Positions 9,782 through 18,578 of a stretch of DNA of 64,000 nt are shown one piece after another. The position numbers and the translations under genes are program-made. The DNA comes from Acinetobacter pittii (GTDB lineage Bacteria; Pseudomonadota; Gammaproteobacteria; Pseudomonadales; Moraxellaceae): NCBI RefSeq assembly GCF_034064985.1, contig NZ_CP139249.1, positions 372,001-436,000 on the forward strand, given 5' to 3'. Position 1 is the first letter of the stretch. Each line of letters opens with the position of its first letter. The notes beneath the pieces were generated by a model, which was not told the DNA's origin, did not search any database, and saw only the letters and a program-made list of their open reading frames with translations.

Positions 9782-9951
9782 TCGTTATTCTCAAGAACGA
9801 AAGTTCTGCAACAAGACGAGAAGCAATGCTTCGAGTTAAAGCATAATTCTATTTAATGAATAGTTTTATGTAAATTTAAAGGCTCTTTATAGACATATTG
9901 TCGTAAAGGGAAAGATAAACGGGTTGATATGCGCTTTAGCCTCTATCCCCA

Positions 9952-9980
9952 GCGGAAATTCAGACCTCTTCTGACTCCGC
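9952..9980 (+). promoter_or_regulatory. Hairpin in rplS leader
   Basis: GCGGA...TCCGC forms the outer stem and TCAG...CTGA the inner stem around a 7-base loop, ending 20 bases before the rplS ATG. There is no T-tract, so it is not an ordinary terminator. It lies in an unusually long (219-base) trmD-rplS gap and could be a translational control element or a processing site. Confidence 0.35.
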
Positions 9981-10000
9981 ACATATTGGAGATTCCCACA

Positions 10001-10369
10001 ATGAGTGGTAAACATCCTTTAGTTCAAGCTGTTGAAAATGCACAGTTAAAATCTGATATCCCTGCTTTTGCTCCTGGTGACACTGTCATCGTTCAAGTAA
10101 AAGTAAAAGAGGGTGATCGTGAACGTCTTCAAGCATTTGAAGGTGTTGTAATCGCTAAGAAAAACCGTGGTTTGAACTCTGCGTTCACAGTACGTAAAAT
10201 TTCTAGCGGTGTTGGTGTTGAGCGTGTATTCCAAACTCACTCACCAGTTGTTGCTAAAATCGAAGTGAAACGTCGTGGTGACGTTCGTCGTGCTAAACTT
10301 TACTACCTCCGTGACTTGTCTGGTAAAGCTGCACGTATTCGTGAAAAATTACCAGCTCGTAAAGCGTAA
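10001..10369 (+). CDS. rplS: 50S ribosomal protein L19
   Basis: This 122-residue L19 starts [12 protein letters not shown] and contains [22 protein letters not shown] and [13 protein letters not shown], with the basic tail REKLPARKA. The reading frame is open further upstream (from 9929), but the family N-terminus and GGAG upstream favour 10001. L19 lies at the 30S-50S interface. A strong terminator follows. Confidence 0.96.
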   Translation: MSGKHPLVQAVENAQLKSDIPAFAPGDTVIVQVKVKEGDRERLQAFEGVVIAKKNRGLNSAFTVRKISSGVGVERVFQTHSPVVAKIEVKRRGDVRRAKLYYLRDLSGKAARIREKLPARKA

Positions 10370-10382
10370 GCTTATAGCGAGT

Positions 10383-10412
10383 AAAAAAATGCGCCTTTTG
10401 GCGCATTTTTTG
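10383..10412. terminator. Bidirectional terminator between rplS and lipase gene
   Basis: AAAAATGCGCC / GGCGCATTTTT with a TTTT loop has A/T tracts on both sides. It can end rplS on the plus strand and the lipase gene on the minus strand. Confidence 0.88.
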
Positions 10413-10420
10413 TTTAAAAA

Positions 10421-11395
10421 CTATAGTCCTTGAAGTTTCAAACGGTTTGCGTGTTGACGGTAAACTGATACAGGATCGGAAGCGAAAATAGAACGTATAC
10501 CAAGTACTTGGTTTACTTCATCTAAATGGTTCCAGTTGTAATCATCACGAATTGTTTTACCAAATTTGGCGCTGCATCGGGAAACAAGTCCATCATTATC
10601 ACCAAATGGATCGACTACTAAACTACTGCCTGTAAGCGCAATATCAAATGGATCTAATGGGTTGGTCAGCGCTTTATTCCCCGAGAAAGAATACATATAA
10701 ATGCCTTTCGCTTGATATGCTCCTTCACTACAAGAAGTGGTCGGTATACCCATTGGGAACTGAGCATTAAATTTTGCAGAACCTTGCGTAGATAAGCTAT
10801 GAGCTCCGGCTAAAGAGTCGTGCGGATAGCTTGTCGGATCAAGGCCTCCTGCCCAAGTAATTGCAGCTGAAAACCAGTTTACTAACGTTGCCAGTCCAGA
10901 CAGAGGAGTACCCTCAACGTTCAGGATCACATCTGCCATTGGTGATCCCTTATGAGGCGCACCGATCGTGGTAAGTGACGCCACTTTTTCTGGCATGATA
11001 CCGGCCACATAGCGAATTGTCGGGCCCCCATGGCTATGACCGATCAAGTTGACTTTAGGCTTACCAGTAATGGCAATAATCTCTTCTACTTGCTGGGCAA
11101 GTTGTTCACCACGCACTTCTGTTGAGTTGAAAGGTGACACTCTGGTAGCCCAGACATTTCCACCATTACGAGCAAGATCCGGAAGGATTTGGTACCAGTA
11201 ATCGAGACCAAGTGTATCTGTCCCAACTCGGTTAAAACCTGCCATACCGTGGTTAAAAACCAATGGATATTTGGTTTGTGCATAAGATGAATAAACGAAC
11301 GAGTTTTTAACTTGTTCAGCATTTGTGGCATGGGCCGCCGAAATACTCAGTCCTGAGAGCATTGCAGCGCAAAAAAACTTTAACTTCCTTTTCAT
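10421..11395 (-). CDS. lipA: Secreted triacylglycerol lipase (family I.1/I.2)
   Basis: This 324-residue extracellular lipase carries a signal peptide ending near AHA23. The catalytic triad is Ser121 in GHSHGG, Asp268 in GDNDGLV and His290 in NHLDEVNQ. Asp292 and a Cys222-Cys274 pair match the calcium site and disulfide of Pseudomonas LipA: spacing between these residues is the same as for S82, C183, D229, C235 and H251 there. An oxyanion segment is FNHGMAG. It hydrolyses long-chain acylglycerols after type II secretion. The cognate foldase gene lies 82 bases upstream on the same strand. Confidence 0.93.
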   Translation of the reverse strand: MKRKLKFFCAAMLSGLSISAAHATNAEQVKNSFVYSSYAQTKYPLVFNHGMAGFNRVGTDTLGLDYWYQILPDLARNGGNVWATRVSPFNSTEVRGEQLAQQVEEIIAITGKPKVNLIGHSHGGPTIRYVAGIMPEKVASLTTIGAPHKGSPMADVILNVEGTPLSGLATLVNWFSAAITWAGGLDPTSYPHDSLAGAHSLSTQGSAKFNAQFPMGIPTTSCSEGAYQAKGIYMYSFSGNKALTNPLDPFDIALTGSSLVVDPFGDNDGLVSRCSAKFGKTIRDDYNWNHLDEVNQVLGIRSIFASDPVSVYRQHANRLKLQGL

Positions 11396-11477
11396 TTTTT
11401 ACTCACTATTTTTATTTTGTATGAAAAGCAGCTTCTTACTGCTAGTGAATGTTTAGCCTATTCCTAAAAGAAAAGGC

Positions 11478-12509
11478 TTAATAATTAAATGGCAGTTCAC
11501 CTCCCTGATCATGGACCGTTTCAAAAGTTCGAAGTCTTAATTGCTCTTGTGATGAGTTAAATTGTTGTTGCCGTAATTGTTGTATAGCTTGGTTTTTAGC
11601 ACTATCGCTCATATTGCTTTTAATAATTTCATCTCGTCCACTCAAGTAACTTGTGACCCTTTGCTGCCAAGCACTACGCTGTGTATCTAAAGTTTCTAGC
11701 CTTTGAGTTGCTTCAGCTCCGACGAGTGCCGTACGCATTTGTCTAAGTTCTTCTGCTGAACCATGGCGTGCTTTAATTTGTTTGGTCAGTGCATGTAAGT
11801 CATCAAGTTTAGAAAGTTCTTGTAGGTTTTGTTGCCAGTCTTCTGGTAGTTGTTCAAAGCGTTCTTTAAGCTTTTGAGCCTTTTCAATTTCGCTTAAAGA
11901 AGAGTCCTCAAGTATTTGCATACGATCTAGCGTATAGTTCTGATAAATATCTTCAGTTGAGAAGAGTCCATCAATTTCAGCGGCCGAAAAGAAACGTTTT
12001 CTTAGATCTTGAATTGAATTAAAGATTTTTTGAAAATAATTTTTATCTTGTTGTTTTGATGGAGGCGTTTGGATTTGAGCAAGCTGTTCGCGATATCTTA
12101 AGTAGCGGGTCCATAAATCCAAAATCTGTGAGCGAGCGGGTTCTAAATATTTTCCCTGAATAAATTGTCTAAAGTGATTTTTAATTTGCTCTAAATCATT
12201 TTCTCCATATTGAGTAATAAAATATTCAAAGCAGTCACGAGTTTGACTGTTAACGACCAAATGTTGGGAATTATCAATTTTTAACTGACAGTTAACTTCA
12301 GTATCTTGCTGACTTTTACTATGGTAAGCATCTGCATTTAGCGATGAGTGATTTGTAGGTGGAATAGATGCTAAATTTTGAGCTGTCTTTTCACTGACTT
12401 GGGTTGATGTGTTTTTTGAATCAGGACTTAACCAATATACACATGCAATGAGGCTCAAAATAAAAAATCCGAGCACGCACCACAATACCTTCTTCTGCAT
12501 CCCTTGCAT
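11478..12509 (-). CDS. lifO: Lipase-specific foldase (LifO/Lif)
   Basis: This 343-residue inner-membrane-anchored chaperone has an N-terminal transmembrane helix at about residues 9-27, a variable linker to about 70, then a helical periplasmic domain rich in Gln, Leu and Glu. The foldase motif RxxFDY-x-S-x-GE appears as RDCFEYFITQYGE at 91-103. Such proteins fold their partner lipase in the periplasm. It is transcribed just ahead of the lipase gene. An alternative start is Met4. Confidence 0.88.
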   Translation of the reverse strand: MQGMQKKVLWCVLGFFILSLIACVYWLSPDSKNTSTQVSEKTAQNLASIPPTNHSSLNADAYHSKSQQDTEVNCQLKIDNSQHLVVNSQTRDCFEYFITQYGENDLEQIKNHFRQFIQGKYLEPARSQILDLWTRYLRYREQLAQIQTPPSKQQDKNYFQKIFNSIQDLRKRFFSAAEIDGLFSTEDIYQNYTLDRMQILEDSSLSEIEKAQKLKERFEQLPEDWQQNLQELSKLDDLHALTKQIKARHGSAEELRQMRTALVGAEATQRLETLDTQRSAWQQRVTSYLSGRDEIIKSNMSDSAKNQAIQQLRQQQFNSSQEQLRLRTFETVHDQGGELPFNY

Positions 12510-12662
12510 AAAGATATCTTCCTTAAGTTTTAATTTGTTGTTTTTTTACTCGATCATTAATGTGCCATAAAATAAGTGAAAAGGCACCTAAATATTGTGA
12601 AAATATCTTGCCGAATTTGCTAACATGTCGGCACTTTTTTCTAGCTTTGTGTTCCAGTAAAA

Positions 12663-13568
12663 ATGACGACAAAAAATCAAAAAATTTCTCGTCGCCATAT
12701 CAGTGGTGTATTTCTTTTAAATAAACCATTAGGCTTAAGTTCAAATGCCGCTTTGCAAAAAGTGCGTTGGTTATATCGCGCCCAAAAAGCAGGCCATACT
12801 GGAGCGTTAGACCCCTTGGCGACAGGTTTGCTCCCGATTTGTTTGGGAGAGGCAACCAAGTTCTCACATTATTTGCTGGACTCAACAAAGCGTTATCAAA
12901 CCACTGTTCGATTGGGACAGACCACAACAACAGGTGATGTGGAAGGGGAGATTTTACAAGAGCGTCCTATTCCTGTGCTTAACCAAGAACTTATTGAACA
13001 AACTTTAAAAAAGTTTAGAGGCGATATTCAACAAGTTCCGCCCATGTATTCGGCTTTGAAAAAAGAAGGTAAGCCATTATATGAGTTGGCGAGAAAAGGT
13101 ATAGAGATTGAGCGAGAAGCGCGTCCAGTCACGATTTATGCTTTAGAGCTTATTGAATTTACCGAAAATAGTATCACTCTGGATGTAACCTGTTCTAAAG
13201 GGACTTACATCCGTGTATTAGGTGAAGATATTGGTGAAGCACTTGGTTGTGGTGGGCATTTAACGATGCTGAACCGGACTCAAACAGGACATTTTGAGCT
13301 TATACCGAGCTATACCATTGAATATCTGGAAAGTTTAACAGAAGAGCAAAGAGAAGCTTTGCTACTTCCAGTTTATGCACCAGTTGACCATTTCTTAAAA
13401 ATTCTGGTTCCGGAAGGGCGTGAAAAATATTTTTGCAACGGTTTAGAAAGCAATATTGAGCATTCTGCAGAAGCAGAAGTTTTGGTGTTTTCGGGTGAGC
13501 GCTGTTTAGGCTTAGCCGAGATTACCGATAAAAAACGGTTGGTACCTAAGCGTATCTTAAATTTGTAG
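12663..13568 (+). CDS. truB: tRNA pseudouridine-55 synthase
   Basis: This 301-residue enzyme isomerises U55 in the T-loop of tRNAs. The N-terminus [14 protein letters not shown] and the catalytic motif [15 protein letters not shown], with Asp50 as nucleophile, are diagnostic. [13 protein letters not shown] and a C-terminal PUA-like segment follow. It is divergent from the lipase foldase gene. A possible -10 box (TAACAT at 12621) followed by a GC-rich stretch lies upstream. TruB often follows rbfA; here it does not. Confidence 0.96.
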   Translation: MTTKNQKISRRHISGVFLLNKPLGLSSNAALQKVRWLYRAQKAGHTGALDPLATGLLPICLGEATKFSHYLLDSTKRYQTTVRLGQTTTTGDVEGEILQERPIPVLNQELIEQTLKKFRGDIQQVPPMYSALKKEGKPLYELARKGIEIEREARPVTIYALELIEFTENSITLDVTCSKGTYIRVLGEDIGEALGCGGHLTMLNRTQTGHFELIPSYTIEYLESLTEEQREALLLPVYAPVDHFLKILVPEGREKYFCNGLESNIEHSAEAEVLVFSGERCLGLAEITDKKRLVPKRILNL

Positions 13569-13587
13569 TAGATGTAGAGTATAGAGC

Positions 13588-14364
13588 ATGGGCATGGAAT
13601 GGGACGTTATCCTTAGTTTGATCTTTTTTGCGTTTACTGCAGGAGCAATTGATGCTGCTGTAGGCGGCGGTGGACTTATCCAGATTCCCGGGATCATGAG
13701 CACTTTTCCTAACATGTCGACTGCTACGGTGATTGGTACCAATAAAGTCTCATCCATTTTTGGTACTGCATCGGCGGCTTATACATTTGCTAAAAAAGTA
13801 AAGTTGCAATGGAAGCTTCTAGCAGTTATTGCCATTTGTGCCTTGATTAGTTCTTTTGCCGGCGCGGCATGCTTATCACTTATTCCTCAATCGGTATTGC
13901 GTCCTTTCGTTTTCGTAATGTTGATTGTGATTGCGATTTATACCCTAGTTAAAAAGAACTTCGGTCAAGTTCATACCGAGCAAAAAATTACCACGAAAAT
14001 GTTAATTTTAGCTGGTATCGGTAGTTTGGCTATTGGTTTTTACGACGGTATTTTTGGGCCAGGTACAGGTAGTTTCTTTATTTTCTTCTTTATCCGTTTT
14101 TTACAAGTTGATTTCTTACATGCTTCAGCTTTGTCAAAAATCGGTAATTTTATGACGAACTTAGCTGCGCTGAGTTTCCTCATCCCAACTGGTCACGCTA
14201 TTTTACATATTGGTTTAATGATGGCGGCGGCTAACGTGCTAGGTTCTATTGTTGGGGTGCGTACCGCGCTTAAATACGGTAGTGGTTTTGTGCGAATTAT
14301 CTTTTTAATTTTGGTGAGTATTCTGATTTGCCGTTTGGGCTATCAAATGTTTGTTACAGGCTAA
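13588..14364 (+). CDS. TSUP (TauE/SafE) family permease
   Basis: This 258-residue inner-membrane protein has about eight hydrophobic segments and the repeated TSUP glycine motifs, GAIDAAVGGGGLIQIPG near the start and GFYDGIFGPGTGSF at about 152-165. The family exports or imports sulfite, sulfoacetate and other small organosulfur or carboxylate anions; the substrate here cannot be told. It follows truB by 19 bases and may share its transcript. A strong terminator lies downstream. Confidence 0.85.
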   Translation: MGMEWDVILSLIFFAFTAGAIDAAVGGGGLIQIPGIMSTFPNMSTATVIGTNKVSSIFGTASAAYTFAKKVKLQWKLLAVIAICALISSFAGAACLSLIPQSVLRPFVFVMLIVIAIYTLVKKNFGQVHTEQKITTKMLILAGIGSLAIGFYDGIFGPGTGSFFIFFFIRFLQVDFLHASALSKIGNFMTNLAALSFLIPTGHAILHIGLMMAAANVLGSIVGVRTALKYGSGFVRIIFLILVSILICRLGYQMFVTG

Positions 14365-14372
14365 ATAAGATA

Positions 14373-14413
14373 AAAAAGTATGAACTGGTCTTAAGGAGCA
14401 GTTCATACTTTTT
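14373..14413 (+). terminator. Intrinsic terminator after TSUP permease
   Basis: The 15-bp repeat AAAAAGTATGAACTG / CAGTTCATACTTTTT has an 11-base loop and ends in a T-run. Confidence 0.88.
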
Positions 14414-14576
14414 ATGTATCGTTCCTCATTGAAAATATAAAAATCATTACAGAAACTTACTAGAAAGAAAACTGTGTAAAAAATAGTCTCATTTTAAGCT
14501 ACTTAAATAATATAAATTTCAACGTATGATAAACCTTGAAATAAAAAAGATTTTTTAGCTAAAAATGAGGAAGAGA

Positions 14577-15020
14577 ATGAATATTTTCGAAGCATTAAGA
14601 GAAAGCCATGAAAATCAACGAAACCTTTCTGAGCAATTAATCCAGACACATGGTTTAACCGAAGAACGAAAAGAATTATTTGATGCATTAAAAAATGAAC
14701 TTTATGCCCATTCAGTTGCCGAAGACCGTTATCTCTATATTCCTTTAATGTTTGATGATGTGGGTTTGGATATTACGAGACATGCTTTATCCGAACATCA
14801 TGAAATGGATGAGTTGGTTGAACAGCTTGAAAAAACCGATATGAGTAGCCCTAGCTGGTTAGCAACCGCCAAACAGTTGAGTGAAAAAGTCCATCACCAT
14901 TTAAAAGAAGAAGAGCATAAATTTTTCCAGCAAGCTGGAAAAATTCTGAAAGATAGCGAAAAAGAAACGCTGGGTAATAAATATTTAAAGGAATATAAAA
15001 AGTATAAAAAGCAGCAGTAG
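14577..15020 (+). CDS. Hemerythrin-like domain protein
   Basis: This 147-residue all-helical cytoplasmic protein has spaced His/Glu residues typical of hemerythrin HHE cation-binding domains: RESHENQ, AHSVAEDRYLY, LSEHHEMDEL and VHHHLKEEEHKFF. The tail is Lys-rich. It probably binds a di-iron centre and may act in oxygen, NO or iron sensing or in stress defence. ATG 14577 has AGGAAG upstream; an in-frame ATG at 14565 lacks one. Its end is only 7 bases from the convergent exporter gene. Confidence 0.82.
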   Translation: MNIFEALRESHENQRNLSEQLIQTHGLTEERKELFDALKNELYAHSVAEDRYLYIPLMFDDVGLDITRHALSEHHEMDELVEQLEKTDMSSPSWLATAKQLSEKVHHHLKEEEHKFFQQAGKILKDSEKETLGNKYLKEYKKYKKQQ

Positions 15021-15027
15021 AACAAAC

Positions 15028-15891
15028 CTACGCAGCTTTTCTAGTGCTTCTTAAAGTAACCCCAATCGAGGCCAACATTACACAAGCCAAAGCCACCCAT
15101 TGCAGCGTGCTGATTTCTTCGTGAAGTAATAAGAAACCCGTTAATGCTGCCAATGCTGGTGCTAAACTCGTTAGAGTCCCGTAAGTTAATTTATTGAGTT
15201 GTTTGAGAGCCATTAAGTCGAGTGCATAGGGAATAGCAGTCGCTAAAACCGCAATAAGTAATGCTTTACCCCAGTACTGGGTCTCAAGTAATGCAGGAGC
15301 ATTATGCCAGATCCCAATTGGTAATAATGCAAGTGCAGATACGCCAATTCCAATTGTTAATGCATGCATCCCTATATTTTGAGTCACAACTTTATGGCCG
15401 AAATAAATATAGAAGGCCCAGCAAAGCCCTGCTCCTAGGGCACAAGCTGCACCTACATACGAAAAATGGTGTTGAACTGGGTTTTGCCAAGGCACCATGA
15501 GTGCGATGCCTAACATGGCAAGCGCTACCCAAATGTAGTCACTCTTTTGTTTAATAGAAAGAAGCGCAAGGCCTAATGGACCAATAAACTCTAAGCCAAC
15601 AGCAATTCCCTGGGGTAATTTTCCAAGTGATGTATAAAATAGGATATTCATTAACCCTAAAGATGCGCAGTACATTAACAAATCACGCCATTTTAAGTAG
15701 GGTAAGCGAGACCAAATTTTCCATGAACGAAACATGACGGCAACAATAACTGCTGCAAAACAGAGTCTTAAAATTGTGACAGTGAGCGGATCTAATGTAG
15801 CAATGAGTTGCTTGGCAAATGAAGCGCTGATTTGATATGAAACCATCGACAAAATCATATACAGCACAGCAATAATTGGAAGATTTTGCAT
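15028..15891 (-). CDS. DMT/EamA exporter, RhtA-like (copy 1)
   Basis: This 287-residue protein with ten predicted helices, two EamA repeats, belongs to the drug/metabolite transporter superfamily. Segments such as LPQGIAVGLEFIGPLGLALL, GAGLCWAFYIYFGHK and YGTLTSLAPALAALTGFLLLHEE resemble E. coli RhtA, the threonine/homoserine exporter, and the neighbouring paralog. The substrate is inferred only by similarity. The C-terminus ends in basic residues. Confidence 0.82.
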   Translation of the reverse strand: MQNLPIIAVLYMILSMVSYQISASFAKQLIATLDPLTVTILRLCFAAVIVAVMFRSWKIWSRLPYLKWRDLLMYCASLGLMNILFYTSLGKLPQGIAVGLEFIGPLGLALLSIKQKSDYIWVALAMLGIALMVPWQNPVQHHFSYVGAACALGAGLCWAFYIYFGHKVVTQNIGMHALTIGIGVSALALLPIGIWHNAPALLETQYWGKALLIAVLATAIPYALDLMALKQLNKLTYGTLTSLAPALAALTGFLLLHEEISTLQWVALACVMLASIGVTLRSTRKAA

Positions 15892-15984
15892 GGAAAAAAA
15901 ACCTTAGCGCTTCATTTGATATTTAAAAAATAATAAGAGTCAATTATAACGAATACTGAGTTTTAACTGGCAGCGATCATTAAA

Positions 15985-16869
15985 TTAACTCACCACTTTT
16001 TCACGTTCTTGACGAGCTTTTTGGGTGGTTATGGTACAACCAACAGAAGCGGTAATAATGGTTGCAAGTGCCAACCATTGGTTCCATAAAAGATATTCAC
16101 CCAAGAAGATAAATCCAGATAGTGCTGCAACTGCGGGCTCTAGGCTCATCAATGTTCCAAAGCTTAAAGGTGTCAAATTGCGCAGTGCTAACATTTCTAA
16201 AGAGAATGGAAGAGCACTGGCTAAAATGGCCAAACCAATAAAATAAAAAAGATAGGGAAGTTCAATCACTTGACCAATCGAGCCTGAAAAAAAGGTAATG
16301 GGTAATAAGATGCATGCACCTACACTCATTCCTAAACACACCGTATGATTACCTGAAATACCAGAAGGTTTCTGGCCGGCAATAATATAAAGCGCCCAAC
16401 AAGACCCTGCACTAATTGCAAATAAAACGCCGATCCAATCTAAGCTATGGGCCTGATTGAAAGGGAAAAGTAAAATCAGCCCAATAATTGCGAAGCTCAC
16501 CCAAACAAAATCATATTTTTGGCGTGCGTGGTATAACGCCACACTTAAAGGGCCAATAAATTCAAAAGCAACCGCGATCCCAATCGGTAAGCGTTCGATC
16601 GACAGATAAAACAGTGCGTTCATGCCTGCAAGCGCAAATCCATAAGCTAAAATTGCTTTCCAGCGGACCTGACTAAAATTAATTCGCCAAATTTGAAAAA
16701 TAATCGCAAGAATAATTGCACCTAAACATAGGCGCATTGCAGAGACAGTGAGCACAGGAAAGTTCTGAAACAGAATTTTTGCTAAAGATGCACTGCTTTG
16801 TACGCTTAGCATAGCGAGAATGAGAAAGCCCAAAGCATGCAGCTGAGATTTCTGGTTCGAACTGGACAT
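15985..16869 (-). CDS. DMT/EamA exporter, RhtA-like (copy 2)
   Basis: This 294-residue, ten-helix EamA protein is closer to E. coli RhtA than its neighbour. Shared segments are SASLAKILF, ALAGMNALFYLSIERLPIGIA, ALPFSLEMLALRNL and FGTLMSLEPAVAALSGFIFLGE. It likely exports threonine, homoserine or related amino acids. It lies 93 bases upstream of copy 1 on the same strand, so the two look like a tandem duplication that has diverged, perhaps co-transcribed. Confidence 0.85.
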   Translation of the reverse strand: MSSSNQKSQLHALGFLILAMLSVQSSASLAKILFQNFPVLTVSAMRLCLGAIILAIIFQIWRINFSQVRWKAILAYGFALAGMNALFYLSIERLPIGIAVAFEFIGPLSVALYHARQKYDFVWVSFAIIGLILLFPFNQAHSLDWIGVLFAISAGSCWALYIIAGQKPSGISGNHTVCLGMSVGACILLPITFFSGSIGQVIELPYLFYFIGLAILASALPFSLEMLALRNLTPLSFGTLMSLEPAVAALSGFIFLGEYLLWNQWLALATIITASVGCTITTQKARQEREKVVS

Positions 16870-16921
16870 TTTATTATTTGATCGATTGGTATACTTTTCA
16901 CATGATAATGTAAATGCCTAT

Positions 16922-16952
16922 AAAAAAGCCACAGACATTGCTGTGGCTTTTA
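16922..16952 (-). terminator. Intrinsic terminator after serA
   Basis: AAAAGCCACAG / CTGTGGCTTTT with a six-base loop lies 16 bases past the serA stop, with T-tracts in both orientations. Confidence 0.88.
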
Positions 16953-16967
16953 AATTTACAGTTCGTA

Positions 16968-18200
16968 TTAGAACAATACACGAACGCGAATTGTACCTTC
17001 AACTTCATGCAACATATCTAAAGCTTCGTGAGAAGCAGAAGCGTCAACGTCCATGACGAGGTAACCGATGTCGCCTTTAGTCATAAGTGACTGACCAGAA
17101 ATGTTGATGCCTTGTTCAGCAAACAAGTTGTTGATTTTAGACAATACACCTGGCACGTTTTTGTGGATGTGCAATAAACGGTGTTGACCAGCTGTCAATG
17201 GTAATGCGATTTCCGGGAAGTTAACCGCAGAAAGTGTCATACCTTTGTCAGAGTAAGCAACAAATTTCTCTGCAACTTCTAAACCAATGTTTGCTTGCGC
17301 TTCCATGGTTGAACCACCAACGTGAGGAGTTAAAATCACGTTGTCTAAGCCGCGAAGTGGAGACTGGAATTCTTCACCATTTGCTTTTGGTTCTTTCGGG
17401 AATACGTCAACCGCTGCACCAGCAATATGACCAGATTTGATTGCATCAGCTAAATCTTCAATCACTACACATGTACCACGTGCAGCATTTAAGAAAATCG
17501 CGCCTTCTTTCATTTTCGCAAATTGTTCTTTAGTGAAGAAGTTACGTGTAGACGGAACATCTGGCACATGCAACGTTACAACATCTGCAGTTGCTAAAAG
17601 TTCATCTAAAGAACCAACTTGGCGAGCATTACCCATTGGTAATTTGGTTACTGCATCATAATAAATAACATGCATACCCATGCTTTCAGCAAGAACTGAA
17701 AGTTGAGAACCGATAGAACCGTAACCCACAATACCTAAAGTTTTGCCACGAGTTTCAAAAGAACCGACAGCAGACTTGTCCCAACCACCACGATGACAAG
17801 CCGCCGATTTTTCAGGAACACGGCGAAGAAGAAGAATCGTTTCAGCAAGTACAAGCTCTGCAACCGAACGCGTATTTGAATACGGTGCGTTGAATACAGG
17901 AATACCACGTGCCATTGCTGCTTTAAGATCAACTTGGTTTGTTCCGATACAGAAACAACCTACTGCGATCAATTTATTTGCAGCTTCGAAAACTTCTTCA
18001 GTCAATTGGGTACGCGAACGAATACCAATAAAGTGAGCATCTTTAATTGCTTCTTTAAGCGCTTCGCCTTCAAGAGCAGTTTTACGATAGTCAATATTGG
18101 TGTAACCCGCAGCGTTTAAAGTATCGACTGCGTTTTGGTGAACGCCTTCTAACAAAAGGAAACGGATTTTATCTTTAGGTAGTGAAAGATGTTGGCTCAT
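16968..18200 (-). CDS. serA: D-3-phosphoglycerate dehydrogenase
   Basis: This 410-residue enzyme, the same length as E. coli SerA, oxidises 3-phosphoglycerate to 3-phosphohydroxypyruvate with NAD in the first step of serine synthesis. The Rossmann motif GIVGYGSIG is at 157-165. Catalytic Arg241 (NAARGT), Glu270 and His293 (TPHVGGS) are present. A C-terminal ACT domain (HKNVPGVLSKINNLFAEQG) suggests serine feedback inhibition. In Pseudomonas, SerA regenerates NAD by reducing 2-oxoglutarate to D-2-hydroxyglutarate. The divergent neighbour encodes the enzyme type that re-oxidises that product. Confidence 0.96.
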   Translation of the reverse strand: MSQHLSLPKDKIRFLLLEGVHQNAVDTLNAAGYTNIDYRKTALEGEALKEAIKDAHFIGIRSRTQLTEEVFEAANKLIAVGCFCIGTNQVDLKAAMARGIPVFNAPYSNTRSVAELVLAETILLLRRVPEKSAACHRGGWDKSAVGSFETRGKTLGIVGYGSIGSQLSVLAESMGMHVIYYDAVTKLPMGNARQVGSLDELLATADVVTLHVPDVPSTRNFFTKEQFAKMKEGAIFLNAARGTCVVIEDLADAIKSGHIAGAAVDVFPKEPKANGEEFQSPLRGLDNVILTPHVGGSTMEAQANIGLEVAEKFVAYSDKGMTLSAVNFPEIALPLTAGQHRLLHIHKNVPGVLSKINNLFAEQGINISGQSLMTKGDIGYLVMDVDASASHEALDMLHEVEGTIRVRVLF

Positions 18201-18578
18201 TACGGCTCCGCTACAAAGGCCAAATTTGGTGGCGGTATAATAACATACTGGGCAGCGCTATAGATATTTCGTTTATACCATCGCCTTATGGCAATTTTAT
18301 CTATGTCTAATCACTTCTGTTTATGGCTTGTCGAGCATTTTAAAATATGCTTGGTAGGGGGATAAATGTGATTTTTCTCTGAAAGCCCCATAGAAAGCAT
18401 TTATTTACGTTAAACATGTTTTGTAGTGACAGTATCTCTATTCTGAACTTTATCGCTTGCGCGGATACATGTAGAATATAGGAGTTCCTTGAACATTATG
18501 GCTTTGCTCAGGTGAGAACCTTGAGAATTATGAGGTCATAGTCCCACCACAGTTTACTTCTTGCTAGGTCTGCAAACG
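18201..18578. promoter_or_regulatory. Divergent intergenic region serA / flavoprotein
   Basis: This 378-base gap holds promoters for both directions. A -10-like TAGAAT at 18472 could serve the flavoprotein gene. Downstream of it is a bulged hairpin, CTCAGGT / ACCTTGAG with a GAGA loop, near 18507-18525. I see no operator or open frame that I can support. Confidence 0.35.

Noticed and set aside
15028..16869. Recent duplication of the RhtA-like genes
   Set aside because: The proteins differ at most positions; if a duplication, it is old.
18561..18578. TTG start for the flavoprotein (18561)
   Set aside because: No ribosome binding site and adds six residues not seen in the family; ATG 18579 fits better.
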